This document shows, piece by piece, positions 30,511 to 40,251 of a stretch of 64,000 nt of DNA; the stretch's first letter is position 1, and each line of letters begins with the position of its first letter. The translations under genes and the position numbers were made by a program. Location: positions 620,001 through 684,000 of the forward strand of contig NZ_CP118974.1 in assembly GCF_029024305.1 (NCBI RefSeq), written 5' to 3'. Below the pieces are notes generated by a model, which did no database searches, was not told the DNA's origin, and saw nothing but the letters and a program-made list of their open reading frames with translations. The stretch is from Mammaliicoccus vitulinus. GTDB taxonomy: Bacteria > Bacillota > Bacilli > Staphylococcales > Staphylococcaceae.

Positions 30511-30951
30511 TTGAATATTTCAAGATTACAAGTTAATGAAGTGAATAAAATCATCCCCATTTTTAACGAATATCGAGTTTATTTTGGAGAACAATCTGAT
30601 ATAGATGCAGCCGAAAGATTTTTATATGAGAATTTATCTAGTGACAATGCTGTTATTTTTATTGCTGAAGACAATGATGATGTAATAGGATTTATACAAC
30701 TATATACGATGTTGTCTTCAATGAAAATGTCGGAATTGCTTATTATAAATGATTTATATTTAACGGCTAAGGCTAGAGGTCAACGTATAGGCGAAAAACT
30801 CATGCATCAAGTATTTAAGTATGGGAAAGAAAATGGTTATGAGACAATATATTTAGAAACTGAAAAATCTAATATAGGCGGTAATCGTTTATATACTAAA
30901 CTAGGCATGCAAATTGATGATGAACATAATTATTATAGTAAGCCATTATAA
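30511..30951 (+). CDS. GNAT-family N-acetyltransferase
   Basis: 146 residues with a clear single GNAT fold: VIGFIQLYT strand, ARGQRIGEKLMHQVF acetyl-CoA loop (about residues 91-105) and a C-terminal ETEKSNIGGNRLYTKLGM block. The substrate is unknown. TTG start at 30511, preceded by GAGGTGATG. It lies 21 bases after the DUF1272 gene and 23 before the next, so the three may be one operon. Confidence 0.88.
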   Translation: MNISRLQVNEVNKIIPIFNEYRVYFGEQSDIDAAERFLYENLSSDNAVIFIAEDNDDVIGFIQLYTMLSSMKMSELLIINDLYLTAKARGQRIGEKLMHQVFKYGKENGYETIYLETEKSNIGGNRLYTKLGMQIDDEHNYYSKPL

Positions 30952-30974
30952 AATTGAGGTAGAGGTGACTTTAA

Positions 30975-31979
30975 ATGAAAGCAATAGGATTTAAAAAAAG
31001 TTTTGATTTGAAAGAGACAAATGAATTTGAAGAGCTTGATTTACCTATTCCTGAACCTAGTAGAAGAGAAATATTAGTAAATGTGAAAGCAGCTAGTATT
31101 AATCCAGTCGATACAAAATTGAGAACTACTAATGAAGGTGAATTTAAAGTATTAGGATATGATGCAGTTGGTGTGGTTGAAGCTGTAGGAGATGAAGTTG
31201 AATTATTTCATGTAGGGGATGAAGTATATTATTCAGGTTCAAATATGCGTCAAGGATCTAATGCAGAATATCAATTAGTGGATGAAAGACTTGTCGGCAT
31301 TAAACCAGAACATTTATCATATGCTGAAACAGCAGCTTTACCGTTAACTGCGCTCACTGCTTTCGAGGCGCTTATTGAAGGGTTAAGCATATCCACTAAT
31401 CCAGAAGATAATAAAGATAAAAAGTTACTCATTATCAATGGTGCTGGTGGGGTTGGTTCTATTGCTACTCAAATCGCTAAAAATTTAGGGCTAACAGTCA
31501 TTACAACAGCATCTAGAAAAGAAACGAGAAGATGGTCTGAAGAAATGGGCGCTGATATCGTATTAAATCACAAACATCATTTACTAGATGAATTAAAAGC
31601 ACATAAAATAAATGAAGTAGATTATATTTTTAATACACATAGTAGTGATGCATACTTTAACGTAATGGCAGAAATGATTAAACCAAGAGGTAGAATTGTT
31701 GCGCTCGTTAATTTTATGGATAAAGTGAATTTGAATTTATTAAAAGATAAGAGTGTGACATTCTCATTTGAATTTATGTTTACGAGACCAAAATATGAAA
31801 CTGACGATATGCAAGCACATCATGAATATTTAAGAAAATTAACATATTTACTTGATAGAGGTACAATCAAAACAACCTTGCATACAAAACTAAAAGGACT
31901 AAGTGTTGAAAGTGTGACAGAAGCACATAGACTTATAGAAGAAGGTAAAACTATAGGTAAGATCGTAATAGAATATTAG
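30975..31979 (+). CDS. Zinc-type alcohol dehydrogenase-like / quinone oxidoreductase-like protein
   Basis: 334-residue MDR-superfamily enzyme. It has the GroES-like N-terminal domain (NPVDTKLR, DAVGVVEAVG) and the Rossmann dinucleotide motif NGAGGVGSIATQIAK (about residues 154-168). Structural and catalytic zinc cysteines are absent, which fits NADPH:quinone reductase-like members. Likely a cytosolic NAD(P)H-dependent reductase of reactive carbonyls or quinones. AGGTAGAGGTGAC precedes the ATG. Confidence 0.88.
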   Translation: MKAIGFKKSFDLKETNEFEELDLPIPEPSRREILVNVKAASINPVDTKLRTTNEGEFKVLGYDAVGVVEAVGDEVELFHVGDEVYYSGSNMRQGSNAEYQLVDERLVGIKPEHLSYAETAALPLTALTAFEALIEGLSISTNPEDNKDKKLLIINGAGGVGSIATQIAKNLGLTVITTASRKETRRWSEEMGADIVLNHKHHLLDELKAHKINEVDYIFNTHSSDAYFNVMAEMIKPRGRIVALVNFMDKVNLNLLKDKSVTFSFEFMFTRPKYETDDMQAHHEYLRKLTYLLDRGTIKTTLHTKLKGLSVESVTEAHRLIEEGKTIGKIVIEY

Positions 31980-32050
31980 AAGTATTGTGCGATTCTCATG
32001 AGCTACTTAATCATAGGAAGACTTGGAGATGTACAACTAATCGTAAAATT

Positions 32051-32085
32051 AAAAGCACAACCTCTGCTGAGGTTGTGCTTTTTTA
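32051..32085. terminator. Bidirectional terminator between the MDR gene and yhgE-like gene
   Basis: Stem AAAAGCACAACCTC / GAGGTTGTGCTTTT around TGCT, with A and T runs on either side, between convergent genes. Confidence 0.9.
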
Positions 32086-32093
32086 ATTTCATA

Positions 32094-33539
32094 TTAATAG
32101 TCATTTTCGTTTGCTTGACGTCTTAAGTGTGGATATTTAGAACGTACGACATATACGAGCAACGTAAGTGCTGCGAACACTATTGCAATAAGGCCAATTA
32201 TGAGCATTGATTGTCCGTAAGTTACATCACTTGTAAAGTTAAATATGTTTTCTCTTAGAGCTTTAATGACATAACTCATTGGTGAGAATGGATGTAAGTT
32301 TTGGAATATCTTACCTGATAATTGTATTGGGAATGTTCCTTCACTTGATCCTAATTGAAGGATGAGTAAAATGATTGCCAAGAACTTACCGATATTACCT
32401 AATACGACTGTTAAGAACGTTACAATCATATATGCTGCAATACTCCATAATAATAATGTTAACGTGAAGTATACTGGATCAGCTATTTCAATTTCAAAAC
32501 CATATAAACATAGGGCTGCTAAAACTAAAGCTGATCCTAAAGCTTGCATCATAAATATAGCAAATTTACTTAACCACCATCTAAATCCTGTTGAATCTCC
32601 AATTCGTTTATCAATAGGGTAGACTGCTGAGAATGCGACAGCTCCAACATATAAACTTAATGAGAGAATATATGGTGCGAAACTTTGTCCGTAGTTGTCT
32701 ACTTCAGTTAAGTCATCTTCATTTGATACTACTGGGCTGTTAATAGCTTTAACATTTTCCTCGTTAAAGTATTTACCCTCTGATTGCTTGATTGCTTTAT
32801 CGATATTTTGTTTTAATTTATCGTTGTTTTGTTGTAAATCGTTTAAACCTTGTGATACTTGCATGCTACCTTGTAATAGTTGTTGACCTTCAGCGCCTGC
32901 CATTGGTGCTAATTGTTCTAAGCCTGACTCAACTTGTTTGTTGCCATCAATTAGTTGTGATTCAGCATCTGACATTTGTCCGAGCGCTTTAGAAGTATCT
33001 TTATAACCATCTGTAAGTTTGTTCATACCTTTAAATGATTCAGATATATATTTTTCTCTAACAGAAGCGCTTAAATCATCTTCAACAGCTGTAACTGCTT
33101 TAGATGCTATTTGTGAACCCGTGTAAGAATAACCTGGGTTTGTCTTAACATTTAAATCGATTTTTTCAGGGTTCTTATCCAACATAGAGCCAGCATGTTT
33201 CGACGTGTTAGAAGGAATTGAAATAACAGCGAATGATTCACCTTTTTCTAAATGTTTGTCTGCTGTTTCTTGTTTAACAAATTCCCATTTAAACTTATCG
33301 TTATCTTTTAATTTGTTTTCTACATCGTTACCGATATTCGCTTTTTCTCCGTTAACTTCTCCGCCACTATCATTGTTAACGACAGATATTTTCAAATCGC
33401 CAGTCTTACCATACGGATCCCATAAAGAACCTACAAAAACTGAACTATAAATTAAGGGGATTAACATAATTGCGATTAAGGAAACGAGTAAAAATTTGTG
33501 TGTCCACAGATTTTTTATATCATCAAACATGTTTAACAT
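32094..33539 (-). CDS. YhgE/Pip-family membrane protein (ABC-2-type permease)
   Basis: 481 residues. One N-terminal membrane helix is followed by the YhgE/Pip N-terminal motif (SLWDPYGKTGDLKISVVNND). A long extracytoplasmic region rich in coiled-coil-like Q/L/D follows (about residues 150-270), then five to six C-terminal helices. Relatives include phage-infection protein Pip and the YhgE part of ESX-linked or drug exporters. It overlaps the MarR gene by 17 bases, so the regulator and this membrane protein form an operon. Confidence 0.85.
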   Translation of the reverse strand: MLNMFDDIKNLWTHKFLLVSLIAIMLIPLIYSSVFVGSLWDPYGKTGDLKISVVNNDSGGEVNGEKANIGNDVENKLKDNDKFKWEFVKQETADKHLEKGESFAVISIPSNTSKHAGSMLDKNPEKIDLNVKTNPGYSYTGSQIASKAVTAVEDDLSASVREKYISESFKGMNKLTDGYKDTSKALGQMSDAESQLIDGNKQVESGLEQLAPMAGAEGQQLLQGSMQVSQGLNDLQQNNDKLKQNIDKAIKQSEGKYFNEENVKAINSPVVSNEDDLTEVDNYGQSFAPYILSLSLYVGAVAFSAVYPIDKRIGDSTGFRWWLSKFAIFMMQALGSALVLAALCLYGFEIEIADPVYFTLTLLLWSIAAYMIVTFLTVVLGNIGKFLAIILLILQLGSSEGTFPIQLSGKIFQNLHPFSPMSYVIKALRENIFNFTSDVTYGQSMLIIGLIAIVFAALTLLVYVVRSKYPHLRRQANENDY

Positions 33540-33981
33540 TGTCCTTTCCTGTTATAAGATTATTAGCTTTTTCTAATTGTTTAACAAATGTGATGATTTC
33601 TTGATCAGAGAAGTGAGCAGACAGTTTACGATTGAATGTTTCGTAAATGACATCTTCAGTACGGTTAACAAGTTTCAATCCTTTTTCAGTTAACAGAACA
33701 GATTTTTCTCTTTTATCTTCACCTTGTTGAATTGAAATAAGATCGAGGTTTTTCAATTTGTTTATTCTATTTGATATTGCTGTTTTAAAAACACCTTGTT
33801 TAGATGCAATAAAACTATACGTACACTTAGGGAAATCTTTAATAATTTTTAAAGTTTGATATTGTTCTTTAGAAATAACTTCATCTAATCCAGAATTATT
33901 TAAAATTTTTGCTACTTCACTATGGATATTAATGATAGATTCATGAAATAAATTAAATGCTCTTTTTAAATCTTCTTCCAA
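33523..33981 (-). CDS. MarR-family transcriptional regulator
   Basis: 152 residues with a winged-helix core: helix-turn-helix around TYSFIASKQGVFKTAISNRINKL and a wing at IQQGEDKREKSVLLTEKG. TTG start at 33981 after AGGAGGTG. First gene of the pair with the YhgE-type membrane protein, and probably its autoregulated repressor: two AGTAC-containing palindromes lie in its promoter/leader. Confidence 0.88.
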   Translation of the reverse strand: MEEDLKRAFNLFHESIINIHSEVAKILNNSGLDEVISKEQYQTLKIIKDFPKCTYSFIASKQGVFKTAISNRINKLKNLDLISIQQGEDKREKSVLLTEKGLKLVNRTEDVIYETFNRKLSAHFSDQEIITFVKQLEKANNLITGKDNVKHV

Positions 33982-33983
33982 TT

Positions 33984-34037
33984 AGTACACCTCCTGTACT
34001 TAACACAAAGATTATAGTACACCCTATGTACTATAAT
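33984..34037. promoter_or_regulatory. Palindromic operators of the MarR-YhgE operon
   Basis: A perfect 10-bp inverted repeat, ATTATAGTAC / GTACTATAAT (34011-34020, 34028-34037), with a 7-base centre; its left arm reads TATAAT on the outgoing strand's border. A second palindrome, AGTACA-N5-TGTACT (33984-34000), covers the ribosome-binding site. Both share the AGTAC half-site, as expected for a MarR-type dimer. Confidence 0.6.
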
Positions 34038-34188
34038 TGCAAGAGATTATGATCAAAATTTAAAATTAACAAAGATTTAGTATGAAATTGTATCTCTGAT
34101 TTTTAGAGGAACTTATATAAATTATGTGAAAGGTACAAGATAAAGGACAAAGATATTCTAGGGATTCAATCATGCTTTTATTCATATT

Positions 34189-34220
34189 GTTAACGCTTAC
34201 TATGTTAAACGCTTTATAAT
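34189..34220 (+). promoter_or_regulatory. Candidate cre-like site and -10 box of dhaKLM
   Basis: TGTTAACGCTTACT (34189-34202) matches the CcpA cre consensus TGWAANCGNTNWCA with two mismatches; a perfect TATAAT follows at 34215-34220, 40 bases before dhaK. The -35 region is weak, and the cre-like element would overlap it. Confidence 0.4.
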
Positions 34221-34258
34221 AGAAATGTAGGATTAACAATTCAACGGGAGGCTATTTT

Positions 34259-35224
34259 ATGAAGAAATTAATGAAAGAAAAAACACATTTTGTTGCCGAT
34301 ATGCTAAAAGGCATTGAAGTAATGGATAACTCAGTTGAAATTATAAGTGATAATGTTATTGTTCGAAAAAAACTTAAAAAAAGTGGTGTGGCTTTAGTTT
34401 CTGGTGGTGGATCAGGCCACGAACCGGCACATGCAGGTTTTGTTGCGGAAGGTATGTTAGATGCTGCTGTATGTGGCGAAGTATTTACGTCACCAACACC
34501 TGATAAAATTCTAGAGGCTATTAAACATGTTGCGACAGATGAAGGCGTATTACTTATTATTAAAAATTATGCTGGTGATGTCATGAATTTTGAAATGGCT
34601 CAAGAAATGGCGGAAATGGAAGGTATTTCTTGTCAGTCGGTAATTGTTCGTGATGATATTTCTATAGAGAATGAACAAGATAGAAGAGGTGTAGCTGGAA
34701 CGGTATTAGTCCACAAATACGCTGGCTATTTATCAGATAATGGATATAATTTAACTGAAATTAAGGAAAAAGTTGATGCGTTTATTGAAAGTATAAGAAC
34801 AATTGGCATGGCAATATATCCTTGTTTAGTACCTACAACTGGTCAATATGGATTTGACTTAGATGACAGTAAAATGGAAATAGGTATAGGTATTCACGGC
34901 GAAAGAGGTATATATCAAGAGAATATGGAATCTATTGATGAAATCATAAATAGATTAATGCATGAGCTTGAAAAGGAAATTTCTGATAAGTCATTAATTG
35001 TTATGATTAATGGTATGGGCGCAACGCCGGACTCAGAACTTGCGATTATAGCTCATTATTTCAATGAATATGCATTAAACAAAGACTTAGACATTAAAAA
35101 ATACTTTGTTGGAAATTATATGACAGCACTTGATATGCAAGGATTCTCTATAACACTTGTGCCATATCAACAAGCGTTAGAAGAGGCTTTTAATGCACCG
35201 ACAGAAAGTAAATATTTTAAATAG
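34259..35224 (+). CDS. dhaK: Dihydroxyacetone kinase, substrate-binding subunit DhaK
   Basis: 321 residues. It contains the SGGGSGHEPAHAGFV loop (48-62) and the histidine at about 213 (GIGIHGERG) that forms a covalent hemiaminal with dihydroxyacetone. PEP-dependent phosphoryl transfer runs DhaM to DhaL-ADP to DhaK-bound substrate, giving DHAP. GGGAGG precedes the ATG. First gene of dhaKLM. Confidence 0.93.
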   Translation: MKKLMKEKTHFVADMLKGIEVMDNSVEIISDNVIVRKKLKKSGVALVSGGGSGHEPAHAGFVAEGMLDAAVCGEVFTSPTPDKILEAIKHVATDEGVLLIIKNYAGDVMNFEMAQEMAEMEGISCQSVIVRDDISIENEQDRRGVAGTVLVHKYAGYLSDNGYNLTEIKEKVDAFIESIRTIGMAIYPCLVPTTGQYGFDLDDSKMEIGIGIHGERGIYQENMESIDEIINRLMHELEKEISDKSLIVMINGMGATPDSELAIIAHYFNEYALNKDLDIKKYFVGNYMTALDMQGFSITLVPYQQALEEAFNAPTESKYFK

Positions 35225-35236
35225 GAGGCATTTTTG

Positions 35237-35812
35237 ATGAATGCAGAAACGCTTTTAAATAGACTTAAAGATTTAAAAAATACATTTGAAACTGAAGAAC
35301 AAAATTTAACCAATCTAGATAGAGCGATTGGCGATGGTGACCATGGTGTAAATATGTTAAGAGGCTTTAAAGCAGTTGATGAGAAAGCGTCGGGTGAAAC
35401 AATTAGTGATGTATTAAAATCTACGGGAATGACACTCATGAGTTCAATTGGAGGTGCATCAGGTCCACTTTACGGATTTAGCTTTGTTAAAATGGCAGGT
35501 CTTGACCATGATGAAATCACCCAAGAAAATTTAAAAGAATATGTTAATACATTCAAAGATGCTGTTGCTACAAGAGGTAAAGTATCAGGTGGAGAAAAGA
35601 CAATGTATGATGTGTTGTTAAAAGCAACTGAACATTTAGAAAATGGACATCAATTAACTGAAGAAGATTTGCAACAATTTGCTGAAGATACTAAAGCATT
35701 AGAAGCAACTAAAGGAAGAGCTTCTTATTTTAAAAAAGATTCAATTGGTCATATGGATCCAGGTGCTCAAAGTATGGTGTATGTATTAAAAGTTCTAAGT
35801 GAGGATGTGTAA
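35237..35812 (+). CDS. dhaL: Dihydroxyacetone kinase, ADP-binding subunit DhaL
   Basis: 191 residues. The metal/ADP site is visible as AIGDGDHGVNM (about residues 31-41) with GGASGPLYG and the terminal DPGAQS motif. ATG at 35237 is chosen with AGGAGG upstream; an in-frame TTG one codon earlier is the alternative. Twelve bases after dhaK. Confidence 0.93.
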   Translation: MNAETLLNRLKDLKNTFETEEQNLTNLDRAIGDGDHGVNMLRGFKAVDEKASGETISDVLKSTGMTLMSSIGGASGPLYGFSFVKMAGLDHDEITQENLKEYVNTFKDAVATRGKVSGGEKTMYDVLLKATEHLENGHQLTEEDLQQFAEDTKALEATKGRASYFKKDSIGHMDPGAQSMVYVLKVLSEDV

Positions 35813-35815
35813 ATT

Positions 35816-36181
35816 ATGGCGACTATCGGAATTATTAGTCATAGTAAAGAAATAGCCCAAGGTGTTAAAGATTTATTAGAACAAATGTCACCTAATGTAA
35901 CAGTTATTGCAAAAGGTGGTACAAATGAAGGTGAAATCGGTACGAGTATTGATACCGTTAATGAAGTTATAAATGAATTAACAGAAGATGCATTATTATT
36001 TTATGATATAGGTTCATCTGAAATGAACCTTGAAATGGCGCTGGATTTATATGAAGGAGAATATAAATTATATAAAGTAGACGGTCCAATCGTAGAAGGT
36101 GCATTTTTAGCAAGTGTATCTTTATCTACAGGTGCAACATTAGAAGAAGCAATTGAAAGTATTAAAAGAGAATTTTCGTAA
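35816..36181 (+). CDS. dhaM: PTS-dependent dihydroxyacetone kinase phosphotransferase subunit DhaM
   Basis: 121 residues, only the EIIA(mannose)-like domain; the phospho-accepting histidine is H9 in IGIISHSKEIAQG. It lacks the HPr and EI-like domains fused in E. coli DhaM, as is usual in Gram-positives, so it takes phosphate from general HPr. Three bases after dhaL. Confidence 0.92.
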   Translation: MATIGIISHSKEIAQGVKDLLEQMSPNVTVIAKGGTNEGEIGTSIDTVNEVINELTEDALLFYDIGSSEMNLEMALDLYEGEYKLYKVDGPIVEGAFLASVSLSTGATLEEAIESIKREFS

Positions 36182-36266
36182 AAGTATATAAATTTTTTTA
36201 CGATTTAATAAATATTAAATGATATAATTGCTCTACTAATGATTTTAACAAGGTGGAGAAATATAA

Positions 36267-36971
36267 ATGAAGATATCGAACAAGAAATTATACGAAAAAG
36301 TTGCAGATGTCATCATATTGGATATTAATGAAGGACGTTTAAATACTGGAGATCGTTTACCATCTATTAAAGCTTTGTCTGAAAGCTTTGGGGTAGGACA
36401 AGCAACTATAAGAGAAGCGTTAAATGCTTTAAGAGCTATGGGATATATAGATATTAAACATGGCCAAGGAACATTTATAACGGAAAGAGAAGAACCACGA
36501 TTTAACTTTGAAGCAATAAACGGAGATGTTAAAGACATCGAAAATTTATTAGAAGTTCGGAGTATTGTAGAAGTAGGCGTTGCAAGATTAGCAGCGAAGA
36601 ATAGAAACGATGAAGACTTATTAGCGATAGAGTCTGCATTGAAAGATATGAAATTAGCAATAAAGGAAAATGATTTAGGAGAAGCATCAGACTTAAAATT
36701 TCATTTAGCGATAGCAGATGCAGCTAAAAATGATATTTTAAAACAATTGCTATTAAACGTATCTGACATCATGAGACATACAATGAAAGAAACAAGAAGA
36801 ATTTACTTATATACTAAAAGTAAATCAATCGAAAAATTGTATAACGAACATAAAGAAATTTTTGAAGCAATCAAAATTCAAAACGCTCAACTAGCTCAAA
36901 GTAAAATGGCTTTTCATTTAGAAGAAGTAGAAAAAGTCGTGTTAAGTAATATTAAAAAAACTGAAAGTTAA
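36267..36971 (+). CDS. lutR: FadR/GntR-family regulator, LutR-like
   Basis: 234 residues. The N-terminal GntR winged helix (GDRLPSIKALSESFGVGQATIREAL, then HGQGTFI) is followed by an FCD ligand domain (FHLAIADAA, then HKEIFEAI) with the histidines that bind metal and hydroxy acid. Its position directly before lutABC suggests LutR, the lactate-responsive repressor; control of dhaKLM upstream is an alternative. AAGGTGGAG precedes the ATG. Confidence 0.78.
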   Translation: MKISNKKLYEKVADVIILDINEGRLNTGDRLPSIKALSESFGVGQATIREALNALRAMGYIDIKHGQGTFITEREEPRFNFEAINGDVKDIENLLEVRSIVEVGVARLAAKNRNDEDLLAIESALKDMKLAIKENDLGEASDLKFHLAIADAAKNDILKQLLLNVSDIMRHTMKETRRIYLYTKSKSIEKLYNEHKEIFEAIKIQNAQLAQSKMAFHLEEVEKVVLSNIKKTES

Positions 36972-36981
36972 ATAATAAAAA

Positions 36982-37163
36982 GCTTGGGACATTCACATCT
37001 AGGCAAGCATGCACAAAATCGTAACACTGTATAAAGAAAGCATATCACACTACTTACTGAGAAATATCAGTAGCGTGATATGCTTTTTTATTTTGAATTG
37101 AGCAGATCAAGTCTTCGTGTGATTTACCCGTGAATTTATCAAGTCACGCCCCACATGATATAA
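36982..37163. repeat. Composite intergenic repeat, copy 2 (arm + type II hairpin + mini-palindrome)
   Basis: The left arm GGCAAGCATGCAC...AAAATCGTAA (37002-37024) recurs at 40474, 48673 and 60567. The core is a hairpin at 37038-37094, AAAGCATATCAC...GTGATATGCTTTTTT, with inner CTGA/TCAG, which terminates lutR. The right side is TTATTTTGAATTGAG, and the mini-palindrome TTTATCA...TGATA follows at 37132-37163. Confidence 0.75.
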
Positions 37164-37223
37164 TAAATACATATAAGGTCATACGATGACTATATGAGTT
37201 ATGGTATAATATTTCTATTACAT

Positions 37224-37252
37224 TATAGTTGATCATGTTAGACCAATATAAT
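37224..37252 (+). promoter_or_regulatory. Possible operator/promoter of lutABC
   Basis: An imperfect palindrome, TATAGTTGATC...GACCAATATA (37224-37250), overlaps a TATAAT (37247-37252) about 100 bases before lutA; another TATAAT lies at 37205. GACCAA-type half-sites suit a GntR/FadR regulator, but no -35 box is clear. Confidence 0.3.
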
Positions 37253-37351
37253 GCAGGTACTAATTATATATGGGCAGTATTAGTATCACTTTAAGTTAAT
37301 GATATGGGCATTGAATTAACTAATTTAAAAACTGATAAGGGTGGTTATATT

Positions 37352-38086
37352 ATGAAAGTGAGTTTATTTTCTACTTGTTTAGTAGAGGCATTAAACACAC
37401 GAGTAGGTATCGCAACTGTTGAATTGCTTGAGAGACTAGGATGTGAAGTGGACTATCCGGCTAGTCAAGTTTGCTGTGGGCAACCTGCATTCAATTCTGG
37501 CTATGTTGAAGAAGCTAAGAAAGCAGCTAAGATTATGATTAATGCTTTTGAAGATTCTGAGTATGTAGTTGGACCTTCTGGTAGTTGCGTTACAATGTTT
37601 AAACATTATCCAAGTGTGTTTGAAGATGATAAAGAATGGTATGAAAGAGCTCAAGCACTGAGCGACAAATCTTATGAACTTACACAATTTATAGTAGATG
37701 TGTTGAATATTACAGATGTTGGTGCACATTTAGATGGTAAGGCTACCGTTCATCCTTCTTGTCACATGACGAGATTACTAGGTGTAGTGAATCAACCAAC
37801 AGCATTATTAGAACAAGTTGAGGGACTTGAGCTAGTAGAATTGCCTCATTATTATAATTGTTGTGGATTCGGTGGAACGTTCGCTGTGAAAATGGGTGAT
37901 GTTTCGACTGAAATGGTTGATGAAAAAGTGGATTCAATTTTAGCAACGGGTGCTGATTATTTAATTGGTGCAGATGCGAGTTGTTTAATGAATATTGAAG
38001 GACGCTTAAAAAGACGTGGAGCAAATGTTAAAGTATTGCATATTGCTGAAGTATTAAATAATCAACTAGCTAAGGCGGTGCAATAA
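37352..38086 (+). CDS. lutA: Lactate utilization protein A (cysteine-rich CCG-domain subunit)
   Basis: 244 residues with two CCG domains ([13 protein letters not shown] near residue 34 and [11 protein letters not shown] near residue 168) plus HPSCHMTR, all expected to bind iron-sulfur clusters. Subunit of the LutABC complex oxidising L-lactate to pyruvate. The ATG at 37352 follows AAGGGTGG; an upstream ATG at 37304 would add 16 non-family residues. Confidence 0.92.
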   Translation: MKVSLFSTCLVEALNTRVGIATVELLERLGCEVDYPASQVCCGQPAFNSGYVEEAKKAAKIMINAFEDSEYVVGPSGSCVTMFKHYPSVFEDDKEWYERAQALSDKSYELTQFIVDVLNITDVGAHLDGKATVHPSCHMTRLLGVVNQPTALLEQVEGLELVELPHYYNCCGFGGTFAVKMGDVSTEMVDEKVDSILATGADYLIGADASCLMNIEGRLKRRGANVKVLHIAEVLNNQLAKAVQ

Positions 38087-38087
38087 C

Positions 38088-39518
38088 ATGGCAATGCGTA
38101 TAGGTGATAAGACGTTCAAAGAAGCTTTTAAAGTAGAGAGTAAAGATACGTTTATGAGAGGTGCTGTAAGCTCGGCACAAGATAGGCTAAGAGATAGAAA
38201 ATTACAAGCTCAAGAAGATCTTGGTAATTGGGAAGAATGGAGAAATCATGCTGAAGAAATTAGACAGCATACACTTTCAAATTTAGATTATTATTTAGAT
38301 TTATTAGCTCACAATGTAGCAGAATTAGGTGGACATGTTTATTTTGCTAGCACACCTGAAGAAGCTAATGACTATGTGACAAACGTTTTGAAAAAGAAAA
38401 AAGCTAAAAAAGTCGCAAAATCAAAATCTATGGTAACAGAAGAAATTAATTTGAATGAAGCAATGGAAAAGGCTGGTTGTGAAGTTGTAGAAACAGACTT
38501 AGGTGAGTACATTCTACAAATTGATGATCACAATCCACCTTCTCATATAGTTGCACCTGCTTTACATAAAAATAGAAACCAAATTAAAGATACTTTACAT
38601 GAAAAGTTAGGCTATGAAGGAACGGAAAATCCTGATGAAATGACCTCATTCGTAAGAAATAAATTGCGCCAAGACTTTTTATCAGCAGATGTTGGTGTGA
38701 CAGGATGTAACTTTGCTGTAGCAGAGAGTGGGAGTTTTACTTTAGTTACAAATGAAGGTAATGCAAGAATGGTATCTACTTTACCTAAGACACAAATTAC
38801 GGTGATGGGAATGGAAAGAATTGTTCCGACACATGAAGAACTCGAAGTCCTTGTTGGTATGTTAACGAGAAGTGCAGTAGGTCAAAAATTAACAAGTTAT
38901 GTGACGACTTTAACTGGTCCAAGAGGCATTGGTGAAATAGACGGACCAGAAGAATTTCATCTCGTTATTATTGATAATGGACGTTCTAAAATATTAGGTA
39001 CACAATTTCAGTCCATTTTACAATGTATACGTTGCGCCGCTTGCGTTAACGTTTGTCCCGTTTATAGACATTCAGGCGGACATAGTTATGGTTCTATATA
39101 TCCAGGTCCTGTTGGTGCAGTACTTTCACCTTTATTAGGAGGATATGAAGATTACGGACAATTACCATATGCATCTTCATTATGTGCAGCTTGTACAGAA
39201 GCGTGTCCCGTTAAAATTCCTTTGCATGATTTATTGTTAAAACATAGACAAGTAGAAGCGGAACAACAAAAATCAACGCCTAAAACAGAGCGCATGTTAA
39301 TGAAAGGATTTGGTTTTGGTGCTTCTAAACCTACGTTATTTAAGTATAGTATGAAGTTAGCTAGACCAATGATGAAACCTTTCAGTGATAATGATTCAAT
39401 TCATAAAGGACCTGCACCACTTCACTCATGGACACAATCAAGAGATTTTCCTTTACCTGAAGAAACGAGGTTTAAAGATTGGATGCAACAACACCTTAAA
39501 GAAAGGGAGGATCAATAA
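38088..39518 (+). CDS. lutB: Lactate utilization iron-sulfur protein B
   Basis: 476 residues. An N-terminal LUD/DUF162 domain is followed by two ferredoxin motifs, [12 protein letters not shown] (about 313) and CAACTEACP (about 366), and a tail. It mediates electron flow in lactate oxidation. One base after lutA; its stop overlaps lutC (TAATG). Confidence 0.94.
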   Translation: MAMRIGDKTFKEAFKVESKDTFMRGAVSSAQDRLRDRKLQAQEDLGNWEEWRNHAEEIRQHTLSNLDYYLDLLAHNVAELGGHVYFASTPEEANDYVTNVLKKKKAKKVAKSKSMVTEEINLNEAMEKAGCEVVETDLGEYILQIDDHNPPSHIVAPALHKNRNQIKDTLHEKLGYEGTENPDEMTSFVRNKLRQDFLSADVGVTGCNFAVAESGSFTLVTNEGNARMVSTLPKTQITVMGMERIVPTHEELEVLVGMLTRSAVGQKLTSYVTTLTGPRGIGEIDGPEEFHLVIIDNGRSKILGTQFQSILQCIRCAACVNVCPVYRHSGGHSYGSIYPGPVGAVLSPLLGGYEDYGQLPYASSLCAACTEACPVKIPLHDLLLKHRQVEAEQQKSTPKTERMLMKGFGFGASKPTLFKYSMKLARPMMKPFSDNDSIHKGPAPLHSWTQSRDFPLPEETRFKDWMQQHLKEREDQ

Positions 39519-40210
39519 TGGCTGGTACAATACAAAATAGAACAAAGTTCTTAAACAATATTTCAGAGCAATTAGGTCGTCCGAAACCAATAAAAGTGAA
39601 CAAACCTGAGTGGGAATATCAACCACAAGAAAAAACATTAACGGGGCTTAGTCCATCACAACTCGTAGACTTGTTAGAAGAACAATGTAAAAAAATTCAT
39701 ACAGGGTTTGTTAAGACGACTAAAGCTTCATTAGATAGTACTTTGCGTGATGTAATTAAAGCATATAATCAAGGTGAAATCATTGCATGGAATGATAAGC
39801 GCTTTGAAGAAAATGGTATAAATTTGGAACAATATCAAACTTATATTTGGAATGAAGAAAATGGTGAAGAGAATAGAGTAGTAGCTGAAAAAGCCAATAT
39901 TGGTATTACATTCAGTGACACAACATTAGCTGAAAGTGGCACTGTCGTATTATATGCAGGAAAAGGCAAAGGCAGAAGCGTCAGTTTATTACCAACACAC
40001 TATATAGCAATCGTTCCTCAATCAACAATTGTGCCGAGATATACACAAGCAGCACAAGAAATGAATAAAATGATGAAAGATAAAGAACGATTTCCATCAT
40101 GTATCAATTTGATTTCAGGTCCATCTAATTCAGCAGATATTGAAATGGAGTTAGTAGTAGGGGTACATGGACCTGTTAAAGCAACATATATAGTTGTAGA
40201 AGATATATAA
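39518..40210 (+). CDS. lutC: Lactate utilization protein C (LUD domain)
   Basis: 230-residue LUD-domain protein, with the conserved GITFSDTTLAESGTVVLYAG block near residue 130 and LLPTHYIAIVP. Third subunit of the lactate oxidase complex. AAGGGAGG lies upstream within lutB. Confidence 0.93.
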   Translation: MAGTIQNRTKFLNNISEQLGRPKPIKVNKPEWEYQPQEKTLTGLSPSQLVDLLEEQCKKIHTGFVKTTKASLDSTLRDVIKAYNQGEIIAWNDKRFEENGINLEQYQTYIWNEENGEENRVVAEKANIGITFSDTTLAESGTVVLYAGKGKGRSVSLLPTHYIAIVPQSTIVPRYTQAAQEMNKMMKDKERFPSCINLISGPSNSADIEMELVVGVHGPVKATYIVVEDI

Positions 40211-40251
40211 AGTTGAGTATGATATCTTTTGAGTCTTCTTGTGATTTGATG

